Source: Clostridium aceticum (lineage in GTDB: Bacteria > Bacillota > Clostridia > Peptostreptococcales > Natronincolaceae). From it: a stretch of DNA of 64,000 nucleotides. The stretch covers positions 2,409,418 to 2,473,417 of the forward strand of contig NZ_CP009687.1 in assembly GCF_001042715.1 (NCBI RefSeq), read 5' to 3'. This document shows, piece after piece, positions 55,073-62,996 of this stretch (positions within the stretch are counted from its first letter, which is position 1; each line of letters starts with the position of its first letter). The notes beneath the pieces were generated by a model. It was not told where the DNA came from. It was given only the letters and a program-made list of their open reading frames with translations, and searched no databases. Both the position numbers and the translations under genes were made by a program.

Positions 55073-56107
55073 TCACTTGCACATTTCTATAATAAATAAC
55101 TCTAAAGCAATATGGTCCTTCATTTTGCCGGACTTTATAGCAAGATCTACCTGTAAAAATTGACTTAATAACCCTTCTAATCTCTCTATAGTAAATCCTT
55201 TACATTGATTGGCACATTTTGTAGCAACAAAGGGGTGTATACCTATTTTCCCTGCAATCATCTTAGAGGAATAACCTTCCTCCAACAATAATTTGGTTTT
55301 CAATAGATTTCTTACTTGATTTCCTAGCGTTGCAGCTATTTTCACAATAGGCTCACCCTTATGAATCATTGCATTAAATCGTTTGATCGCCTCCCCCATA
55401 CGTTTTTTCTCAATAGCATCTAGCAGCTTAAAAATATCATTTTGGAAGCTAGAGGTAAAAATACTTTCTAAATCCGATAATGTTACAGTACTTCTTTCCC
55501 CCATAAAGGCAACTATTTTTTTTATCTCATTTTCTACATCTAATAGACTCTGAGCAGCGGTTTTTCCTAAGTAATCTATATTTTCGATAAAATACTCTAT
55601 TTCTTTTAGGTCCATAGTTTTATCATACTTTCTTATAGATTTTTGAACCCAGTGTTTTAATTCCTTTGCATTTAGTCTTTCACAGTGCAAAACTATACCT
55701 TGTTTTTGTATCTCTTTTACGACTTTTTTTCTTGAGTCAATGCTAGTAGATCCATTAAAAACCAAAGAAGTAGTTTCTGGTATATTGGCTATATACGCTA
55801 CTAGTCTTTTTTCTTCCTCTTCTGAGATGGACTTCTTTTTCCCCTGAAAAATTTCTAAATCATTCACCAATACCAGCTTTCTTTCTGCCATAAAAGGCAG
55901 GGTTTCGCAAGCATCGATGAGTTTTTCTAATGTAAATTCTTTGCCCTCTATAATAAAGAAGTTTAAATCCTCAAATCCTTTACCAACAACTTTTTCCTTA
56001 ATGACTTTTATAAATTCTTCTACTAAATAAGTTTCCTCCCCATATAATAGATAAATCTTCTCTATTTCATTGGCCTTTAATTTCTTGATTGCTTCACTAT
56101 AATTCAT
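55073..56107 (-). CDS. holA: DNA polymerase III delta subunit
   Basis: 344 residues. It opens the beta clamp within the clamp loader. The N-terminal domain has IYLLYGEETYLVEEFI and a LVLVNDLEIF strand; the C-terminal collar domain ends with IALELFIIEMC. It lies 6 bp downstream of the comEC-like gene, and rpsT is on the opposite strand nearby: the comEC-holA-rpsT cluster of Firmicutes. Confidence 0.95.
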   Translation of the reverse strand: MNYSEAIKKLKANEIEKIYLLYGEETYLVEEFIKVIKEKVVGKGFEDLNFFIIEGKEFTLEKLIDACETLPFMAERKLVLVNDLEIFQGKKKSISEEEEKRLVAYIANIPETTSLVFNGSTSIDSRKKVVKEIQKQGIVLHCERLNAKELKHWVQKSIRKYDKTMDLKEIEYFIENIDYLGKTAAQSLLDVENEIKKIVAFMGERSTVTLSDLESIFTSSFQNDIFKLLDAIEKKRMGEAIKRFNAMIHKGEPIVKIAATLGNQVRNLLKTKLLLEEGYSSKMIAGKIGIHPFVATKCANQCKGFTIERLEGLLSQFLQVDLAIKSGKMKDHIALELFIIEMCK

Positions 56108-56113
56108 ACTTCT

Positions 56114-57607
56114 TCATTCCTTTTCTATCATAAGCTTATTTTGTTTATTGTACCATAATGTCAAGTATATACCAAAAACCACTATATAATAGATTCCAAT
56201 GTAAAAAATATTTATACTTTCTATTTTTATACTACTTATATACCAACCACTGGTTTTTTCAACAATCCAGTATATATATGTCAGCATCCAGTTTGTAAAA
56301 AAACTTATGGTATAGGTCAAATCTACTGAAATTAAACTAAGAAAAATACTAAAAAAAGCAGTGCACAATAATGGTACCAGCATCGGTACAATAAAAATAT
56401 TGGCAAACAAAGCTACCAAAGATACTTCTTGAAAATGATAAGCTATAATAGGTATCGTTCCAATTTGTGCACAAAGAGTAATAGCTACTAAGGATTGAAA
56501 AAATGGTGGTAGCAGCTTCGCCCTATCCTTTATTAATGGATAAAATAATAAAATGCTCAAGGTAGCCATAAAGGATAACTGAAAAGAAACAGAAAAAAGA
56601 TTGAAGGGATGATAGAGCAATAATATAAAAGCCACCATCATTAAACTGTTGATAGGGTCATACCTTCTCTGTAAAAGAAAGGCAAAAACGTATAAATAAT
56701 ACATACTACTGGCCCTTACAATAGATACTGGAAAGCTTACCATATAGCTATAAAAGAATAAAACAGTCATTGTAATCAATAATATTTTCTTTTTATGTAT
56801 CTTCAGGAAGTGTAACAACTTGTGGGTAAATAGAACAATAATACCTATATGCAATCCCGATACAGCAATGATATGGGCTGTGCCGCTTTTGGAAAAAAGT
56901 TCTAGGGTTTCTCTTTCTAAGTAACCTTGATTTCCAAACATAATACTTTTTAGTAGGTTACTATTGTCAAATTCAAGAGAAGTATCTAGTAGGTCTTCAA
57001 TGTATCTTTTAATTTTATAGCTACTGCTCAATAAAGAGAAAAATAGTGGTGTTTTTATCTTCTCTAAGTCTTGAGAGTCCACCAAAAGAACACTCTTAAA
57101 TCCTCTTTCTCTTAGATATTTTTGATAGTCATCAATGTTTTTATTATGAAAATCCTCTAGTAAAACAACATTTTTAAATAAAAAAATATCTCCCGGTTGC
57201 AAATTTATATAAAAAACACCCTCGCTTTTCACCCGGAGCTTAGCTTGCTCTTTTATACTTATTTCTTCTTTCTTCATCACTAAATTCAGCACTAGAATAT
57301 CATATTCAGTATATCCTCTTCCCTCTGTTTTTAAGGCTTCCACCTGCCCCTTCAGGATCATAGGTTTTTCTGAATAACCTCTTAACAGGGTAGTATCCTG
57401 CATATGATAATTCATCATAAAATTTCCTAAAATTATAAAAGAAATACTAACAAATGCTATTAGATACTTCTCAAAAAATAGCATACACAAGAGAAGGATG
57501 GCCAAAAAACCTATCAATAAAAACCCCTTAAACACTGCTTCAAATACATATCCCCACAAAATTCCTACAGCAAGAGTTATACATAAAATAACAAAGGGCC
57601 TTCTCAT
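56114..57607 (-). CDS. comEC: ComEC/Rec2-type membrane protein without the nuclease domain
   Basis: 497 residues, clearly shorter than the 700-800 of full ComEC. It has N-terminal membrane helices, the external DUF4131-like OB domain (about 85-160) and the competence domain with the signature FSKSGTAHIIAVSGLHIG (about 237-254). Further helices continue to the end. The C-terminal metallo-beta-lactamase domain, thought to degrade the non-transported strand, is absent, and the stop is followed by holA with 6 bp, so this is not a recent break. ComEC forms the DNA-uptake channel; here any nuclease would have to be separate. Confidence 0.88.
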   Translation of the reverse strand: MRRPFVILCITLAVGILWGYVFEAVFKGFLLIGFLAILLLCMLFFEKYLIAFVSISFIILGNFMMNYHMQDTTLLRGYSEKPMILKGQVEALKTEGRGYTEYDILVLNLVMKKEEISIKEQAKLRVKSEGVFYINLQPGDIFLFKNVVLLEDFHNKNIDDYQKYLRERGFKSVLLVDSQDLEKIKTPLFFSLLSSSYKIKRYIEDLLDTSLEFDNSNLLKSIMFGNQGYLERETLELFSKSGTAHIIAVSGLHIGIIVLFTHKLLHFLKIHKKKILLITMTVLFFYSYMVSFPVSIVRASSMYYLYVFAFLLQRRYDPINSLMMVAFILLLYHPFNLFSVSFQLSFMATLSILLFYPLIKDRAKLLPPFFQSLVAITLCAQIGTIPIIAYHFQEVSLVALFANIFIVPMLVPLLCTAFFSIFLSLISVDLTYTISFFTNWMLTYIYWIVEKTSGWYISSIKIESINIFYIGIYYIVVFGIYLTLWYNKQNKLMIEKE

Positions 57608-57713
57608 CCCTCTTTTCCCCCTTAGTGTATTCCTATTAAAACAAAAACCATCTTGCTGTTTTATGTCTTAACCTATTTCATGGTCTTGAGCACCTATACA
57701 GCATGTTACTGTC

Positions 57714-58103
57714 TTACTTTATTGTCTCTACTTTTATATTCAAATTTCCCTCTGGGTCAACAGAAACAATATCAATATATATATAGGAATAAAGCTCGTG
57801 AACATAACCTATCAAGTTGTAGTTTCTAATATCTCCCAACTCAGATACACATTTCAAGTAAATTGCATTTTCATTAAAACCACCTATGTCATACTGAAAT
57901 GAGACACTGCTATGGGGCTCTATTTTATAAACACTAAATACTTGTCCATTAGCATTTGAACCAAAGAACAAGTTTTCTAAACACTGATTCGTCAAGTTTT
58001 TTATAATAACCGTAGTTCCTTGGTCTACAGGAGATAAAAATCTTGTTGCTAGTATTATCACTGATACGACTAAAAACAATGCAAGTATTATTCTTCTAAA
58101 CAT
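57714..58103 (-). CDS. small exported or anchored protein of unknown function
   Basis: 129 residues with GGAGG before the ATG. An N-terminal hydrophobic segment (residues 4-22) suggests a signal anchor, followed by a strand-rich domain (TTVIIKNLTNQCLENLFFGS ... HSSVSFQYDIGG) of beta-sandwich character. No family recognised. It ends about 105 bp upstream of the comEC-like gene and may be monocistronic. Confidence 0.65.
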   Translation of the reverse strand: MFRRIILALFLVVSVIILATRFLSPVDQGTTVIIKNLTNQCLENLFFGSNANGQVFSVYKIEPHSSVSFQYDIGGFNENAIYLKCVSELGDIRNYNLIGYVHELYSYIYIDIVSVDPEGNLNIKVETIK

Positions 58104-58726
58104 AAGATCCTCCGTTTTTTTACCTGCTTCAAAATATATTCAATACCTTATTAGTATCTTCGGAAATATATCTATTTTCTTTAATGTGTGGAGCAGCAGG
58201 TATAAAATTATCTTTAACAGTACTAACGCATGTTATAAAATTTTCATATGCAAGAGTATTGTTGGCTTTAAGGTTGTTTGGCGTAATCCTCATGAATCAT
58301 TTCACACTCTATGTTTAACAAATATTAATAAATCTTCAGCAACTGCTTAATGAATAATAAAATACTAGCATAATATACTGTTATTTTGAATAAAAAATCG
58401 ATAAAGTGTTAAAATGGTCGGTAAAAGATGATGTATATCACTTTACGATCACAAAAAAGAACATCCTAGGGGGGCGTCGTGGGGACGTTTGGTTATATTT
58501 CTTTGTCACTTTTTTCTCTAGCACTTCGTGGCAATTTTATCACTGATGATTGTCATAACTATTAGCAGTTTTGTATGTCAAACAAAACGTTCCTTTGACT
58601 TTCTTTGACTTTCACTTCTTTACCCCTAAGGACCGTGCCTCTTCAAGATAGATAGAAGTTTTTGTATGTTTTAGTTTTAAGAAATCGATGCTGTATGTGT
58701 TACAAGTAAATTGACAAAAAAGTAAA
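58104..58726. other. intergenic stretch with a CtsR-type box
   Basis: It contains the CtsR-like direct repeat at 58594-58610, listed separately, and a minus-strand TTGACA near 58580 with a poor -10. There is also an unusually G-rich patch (about 58468-58488) in otherwise AT-rich DNA. No coding frame with a start and ribosome site was seen. Confidence 0.4.
58594..58610. promoter_or_regulatory. CtsR-type heptad operator without an obvious target
   Basis: TTTGACT-TTC-TTTGACT on the plus strand, that is AGTCAAA-GAA-AGTCAAA on the minus strand, matches the CtsR consensus of two RGTCAAA heptads separated by NAN. The usual targets (clpB, clpP, clpC operon, hsp18) are not in the window. The nearest candidates are the small gene at 57714 and the ABC relic at 58778. 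Confidence 0.6.
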
Positions 58727-58755
58727 ATAAAGAGTGTAAATACTACACTCTTTAT
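58727..58755 (-). terminator. terminator of the FN3 protein gene
   Basis: ATAAAGAGTGTA and TACACTCTTTAT form a perfect 12-bp stem with a 5-base loop. The minus strand continues TTTACTTTTTTG. It lies about 250 bp past the stop of the FN3 gene. Confidence 0.8.
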
Positions 58756-58777
58756 TCTGATTCAAAATTGCATTATC

Positions 58778-59017
58778 GTGATACGTTTTAAGTTGTATGT
58801 CGAATTTTTTCCTCTGGTAAATATCCTTAATGAATTGCAATTTTCTTCTACTGCGGCAGAATAAATATTTTATTTGATTGATGAAGAACTAGAATCTGAC
58901 CCAACAGTGGAAGGTAAAGCTTTCACTAATCTTCAAGACAATCTATTGATGAAAAGTATTGACTTTGGCTATCATCAAGATAAAGTCATTCTTCACAATT
59001 TAAAATTATTCCTCTGA
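58778..59017 (+). pseudogene. relic of an ABC-type exporter (permease-ATPase junction)
   Basis: The frame ending at TGA 59015-59017 reads FFPLVNILNELQFSSTAAE, stop, IFYLIDEELESDPTVEG and then IDFGYHQDKVILHNL. This is the junction between the last membrane helix of an ABC exporter permease and its ATPase domain, where the AAERIF motif is normal. Here the arginine codon is TAA (58862-58864). The Walker motifs that should follow are gone, because the frame runs into the end of the FN3 gene on the other strand. It is a short fragment of a lost gene. Confidence 0.6.
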
Positions 59018-61240
59018 AGAGATTACTCTTACCTCCTGTATCTTACTATTCCACTCCACCTGACACCCTAGGTTTTCAGCAATGAATTTCAGTGGCAGCA
59101 TTGTTCTTCCAGGAGGAATAATAACTGGTTTTACATTAATATTATTATCGTCAATTGGTTTTCTTTCTCCATTTACTCTGGCAACATTCTTATCAAGCCA
59201 AATTTCTATATAATTATCTTCTAGCTCGATTGTAATCTTTCCTTCTTTGCTATTCCAATCTACTGAAGCACCCATAGGTTCGGCTATATATTTTATAGGC
59301 AGAAGTGTTCTCCCCTCCATGATGATGGCAGCTGTATCCATTTCCTTCACTTGATCATTAACATAATAAAGAGTTCTTCCTATATACAACCGGGTAGTTG
59401 CTTTTTTCCTTTTATTTTTATTAATTGTCTTGCCACTAACTTCGTTGGAATATTCAGAGTTGCCTATATCATTATATGCCCTTATTCGGTAGCTGTAACT
59501 CCTGTTTTTACTTAAATCTGTATCGGTGTAGCTGGTTATATTAGTTCCTACGATATCAAACTCTCTCCAGTTTCCATTATCTACTTTTCTTTCTATTCTA
59601 AAACCATTTTCATTGCTGGCATTATCCTGCCATGAGATACTGATTCGGTCAGTGGATACATTTGTAATTTTTACATTCGTTGGCTTTTCTGGTACACCAC
59701 CTGTTTTCGTACTCACTTCATTAGAATAACCTGAATTCCCTGCATCGTTATAGGCCCTCACACGATAACTATAGGTTCTGTTATTGCTTAAGCCTGTGTC
59801 GGTATAACTGGTTGCATTAGCCTTTACAGTGGTCAGCTCATTCCAGTTTCCATTATCTACTTTTCTTTCTATTCTAAAACCATTTTCGTTGCTGGCATTA
59901 TCCTGCCATGAGATACTGATTCGGTCAGTGGATACATTTGTAATTTTTACATTCGTTGGCTTTTCTGGTACACCACCTGTTTTGGTACTCACTTCATTAG
60001 AATAACTTGAATTCCCTGCATCGTTATAGGCCCTCACACGATAACTATAGGTTCTGTTATTGCTTAAGCCTGTGTCGGTATAACTGGTTGCATTAGCCTT
60101 TACAGTGGTCAGCTCATTCCAGTTTCCATTATCTACTTTTCTCTCTATTCTAAAACCATTTTCGTTGCTGGCATTATCCTGCCATGAGATACTGATTCGG
60201 TCAGTGGAGGTAGAACTTACAATTAAATTTGTAGGTGCAGCTGGAAAATTTATAGTACTACCATTGATTTCATTAGAATAATCTGAGTTTCCACCAGTAT
60301 TATAAGCTCTAACCCTATAGGTATAGACTGTGTTTGGGGAAATGCCTGTATCTGAATAAGTAGTACGATTGGGTCCAAGCACAATGATTTCCATAAAATT
60401 TCCATTTCCTGTTTTTCTTTCAACCTTATATCCAGCTTCACTATCAGCATTATCTACCCAAGACAGATTAATCTTATCACTAAAGATCCCTATAGTGGTT
60501 AATTTTGTAGGTTTAGCAGGGGGATTAACAATAACCCCTTGTGTTGTAGCATTTACTTCATCAGAATAGGGGGACGCTCCCCCACTATTAAATGCTATAA
60601 TTCTATAATAATAGGTGGTACTAGGAGAAGCTCCTGTATCATTATAGGAGGTGGCATTGCCATTGCTAATAGTATTAATCAATTGATAGTTGCCCCCTGA
60701 CGTTTTCCTCTCAATTTCATATCTATCAACAATGCCTGAGGCTTTAGCCCAGGTTAATCGAACTTCCGAAGTGGAGTTTGCTGTAGCAGTAAGACCTGTG
60801 GGCTTAAAAGGAGGAGTAACTGGCGCTGGAGAAGTAATAGCAGTAGCTTCACTAGAATAGCCTGAAACCGCCACCTTATTTGCAGCCTTAATTTTATAAT
60901 AATATCTAGTGTTTGGAGTAAGTCCTGAGTCATTATACTGTCTAGTACTGGATGAAACTGTTGTTATTTGACTATAGCTTCCTTCTTCTTGTTTTCTCTC
61001 AATAATGAACTCTGTTGTGTCGTCAGAGCTACTAGTCCAAACTACCCTTATTTCTGAGCTAGATACAGTAGTAGCATTAACTTCCGATGGTGACACAGGA
61101 GGAGTTGGAGGCAAAACTACGGGTATATCCGTTTCTTCTTCTAAAGAATTTGCCATCACCGAACTATTAATTCCTATTCCAGTAAACACTATGCTGCTAA
61201 TCATTACTGCACACAAAAACAAAAGCAAAAATTTCTTCAT
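59006..61240 (-). CDS. secreted protein with six FN3 repeats and copper amine oxidase-type stalk domain
   Basis: 744 residues from the ATG at 61240, with AAAGGAGAG six bases upstream; the in-frame extension to 61318 is not needed. A signal peptide (KKFLLLFLCAVMISSIVFTG) comes first. Six fibronectin type III repeats of about 92 residues follow; repeats four to six are nearly identical, with NGFRIERKVDNGNW in each. The C-terminal 130 residues form a copper amine oxidase N-terminal-like stalk domain (GRTLLPIKYIAEPMGASVDWN, then GRTMLPLKFIAENLGCQVEWN). Such domains are non-catalytic wall-associated modules in Firmicutes. Probably an exported adhesin or matrix protein. No sorting motif is present, and its neighbours do not indicate a partner. 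Confidence 0.85.
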   Translation of the reverse strand: MKKFLLLFLCAVMISSIVFTGIGINSSVMANSLEEETDIPVVLPPTPPVSPSEVNATTVSSSEIRVVWTSSSDDTTEFIIERKQEEGSYSQITTVSSSTRQYNDSGLTPNTRYYYKIKAANKVAVSGYSSEATAITSPAPVTPPFKPTGLTATANSTSEVRLTWAKASGIVDRYEIERKTSGGNYQLINTISNGNATSYNDTGASPSTTYYYRIIAFNSGGASPYSDEVNATTQGVIVNPPAKPTKLTTIGIFSDKINLSWVDNADSEAGYKVERKTGNGNFMEIIVLGPNRTTYSDTGISPNTVYTYRVRAYNTGGNSDYSNEINGSTINFPAAPTNLIVSSTSTDRISISWQDNASNENGFRIERKVDNGNWNELTTVKANATSYTDTGLSNNRTYSYRVRAYNDAGNSSYSNEVSTKTGGVPEKPTNVKITNVSTDRISISWQDNASNENGFRIERKVDNGNWNELTTVKANATSYTDTGLSNNRTYSYRVRAYNDAGNSGYSNEVSTKTGGVPEKPTNVKITNVSTDRISISWQDNASNENGFRIERKVDNGNWREFDIVGTNITSYTDTDLSKNRSYSYRIRAYNDIGNSEYSNEVSGKTINKNKRKKATTRLYIGRTLYYVNDQVKEMDTAAIIMEGRTLLPIKYIAEPMGASVDWNSKEGKITIELEDNYIEIWLDKNVARVNGERKPIDDNNINVKPVIIPPGRTMLPLKFIAENLGCQVEWNSKIQEVRVISSEE
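59430..60260 (-). repeat. tandem FN3 coding repeats of 276 bp
   Basis: GTACTCACTTCATTAGAATA recurs at 59709 and 59985, a spacing of 276 bp (92 codons), and the DNA between is nearly identical over repeats four and five, with repeat six partly so. This indicates recent duplication of the repeat unit. Confidence 0.85.
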
Positions 61241-61775
61241 ACAAATCTCTCCTTTAAGCAAATTAATTGATTCATCGTTAAAGAATAACAATCGGCAGTT
61301 AGAATGTAAATGAATCATCCCCCTCGTGTGTTATTTGAAAATCGCAAAAACATGAAATTCTGGCTATACTGCACTAAAATCACCTTTTAGTGATTTTTAC
61401 AATTTAATCCATTTTTTTACTTTTTTTCAATTATAATTATATATTAGAATAAAAAACCATATTAGTCAATATTTTGTAAAACAACAGGGAAGTTAATCCT
61501 CACTTTTTTCATAGCCTCTGTTTTCTTTTATCCTTAATTCCTTCAGTAATGACTTAACTTTAACATTATATTTTTCCTTAATTTGAAAACTTTGACTGGT
61601 TAATTTCTTGTTATTGTATATAAATGAATTTTATATAATCCAAATATAACAGAATAGTTTATAATAGCATTTCACTCCACAAACTCCTAGTAACGTGTGT
61701 TGACAACCTACAATATGGTTGATTATGATAAGAGTAAGAATACTTTTTATTCTTCAACCAAAAAAAGAATGATAG
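61241..61775. other. upstream region of the FN3 gene
   Basis: It contains a small hairpin AAAATCAC/GTGATTTT (61376-61397) and, on the plus strand, TTGACA with TATGAT 18 bases on (about 61700-61730), with no gene behind it. Very AT-rich otherwise; no coding frame supported. Confidence 0.35.
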
Positions 61776-62731
61776 GTAAGCGTACAATAAAAGATGCATG
61801 GAATAATAATAGGGATATCGGTATGATATCCCTGTAGGTATTTAATCTGCTTTACACGTTGTTTGAATTAATTCATCCCAAGGCATCATTAGATCCAGTG
61901 AGTTTGAGTTAGCCTTATAATTAGATCCTGGTAACCTTGTTAAAAGAATCCTCATGCAGTTTTTCAATTACAGGGATTAGCCATTCTTCTGAAGTTTTTA
62001 TAATCCAATTAGAAAGGGTGGCTCGGCTTATTGGAAAGCCCATCTGCTTCCAACCCTTCTCTTGGCGATATAGAGGAACTGATTGTACAAATTTTTGATA
62101 CATTGTCCATGCTACACTGGAAGCTGTGGCATAGGAATGTTGAAGTACAGGTTCTGGAGTATATGGGTTAAATACCCTTGGCCTGTTATCTTTCTTACAT
62201 GTTCTGCATTCATAAGTTTCTTGATATATGTTAACTACGCTAATTTCAGCTGGTATATATTTGATTTCTGATCTTAAGAAGTTCTTCCCTACTACAGAAA
62301 GACTATCGCCATCAATTGGGCATACTCTTTGGGATTCATCCAGTTTGTAGACATGATCTTGCTGTGGAAGGTCTTTGAAGAGATTTTTTCTCTTGTAGCC
62401 TTTTCTTGTTTTTTTAACTGGTTCATCAAATGGAACTGGTTCTAGAACTGATAGATCTGCTTCTTTTTCTGCTTCATTGAATAAACCTAGTGAAATATCA
62501 TTAATTACTAGTTGTCCATCTATTACAGAAGTTTTCTCGGTCTTTCTTCCATAAAGCTTTTTAATGAGAAACTCCATGTTCTCATTAGCCTTCTTCAACT
62601 CTTCTCTAAGGCCTTCAATGGTTTTATTCTGGGATTCAATTGTATCTTTGAATTGATAGTCCACTTCCACTTTGATCTTTAAGGATTTTTTGCCACTGAG
62701 CCTTAAGTATTTCATGTTTTGATACTTTCAT
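61776..62731 (-). pseudogene. IS66-family element collapsed by internal deletions
   Basis: The main frame (61921-62715) encodes the N-terminal half of an IS66 TnpC: leucine-zipper-like helix (IESQNKTIEGLREELKK), zinc finger region (CPIDGDSL ... CRTCKKDN) and the start of the DDE domain. It breaks off at 61921. A second frame (61842-61917) encodes the normal C-terminal end of TnpC (LMMPWDELIQTTC), so the middle of the catalytic domain is deleted. At the other end, an ATG at 62731 starts MKVSKHEILKAQWQ, the beginning of the accessory TnpA, which runs into TnpC in another frame, so the tnpA end, tnpB and the tnpC start are also lost. GTAAGCG near 61776 fits the IS66 end. A hairpin AGGGATATC/GATATCCCT (61811-61833) follows the stop. 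The element is not autonomous. Confidence 0.8.
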
Positions 62732-62837
62732 AGTAGTCAAACTATCATCTCCCTACTGTTCTAATGTTGCCAAAGTATTTTGTTAACATTAAAAGTACTT
62801 TGTAGGGATATTGTCTCATGTTGCAAGACACTATTAT

Positions 62838-62996
62838 TGATTTACACTGAAAATAGACCACTAAGGTATAGGAAAATTCTACCTTAAAATTAATTGTAAA
62901 TCTATACAAGTATGCTTTTTTACGTTTAAAATTGACCACCTTAAATAAATAATGTACCATTCTTTTGTAGCATTTACGAAAGGTGGGCAAAAGGAC
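62838..62996 (+). repeat. left end of an IS21-family element with repeated terminal motifs
   Basis: AAAATAGACCAC (62850-62861) and AAAATTGACCAC (62928-62939) are repeated motifs in the untranslated end before istA, as is common in IS21 elements, which carry multiple terminal repeats. The exact outer end is probably the TGATTTACACTG at 62838; the target duplication was not defined. Confidence 0.5.
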
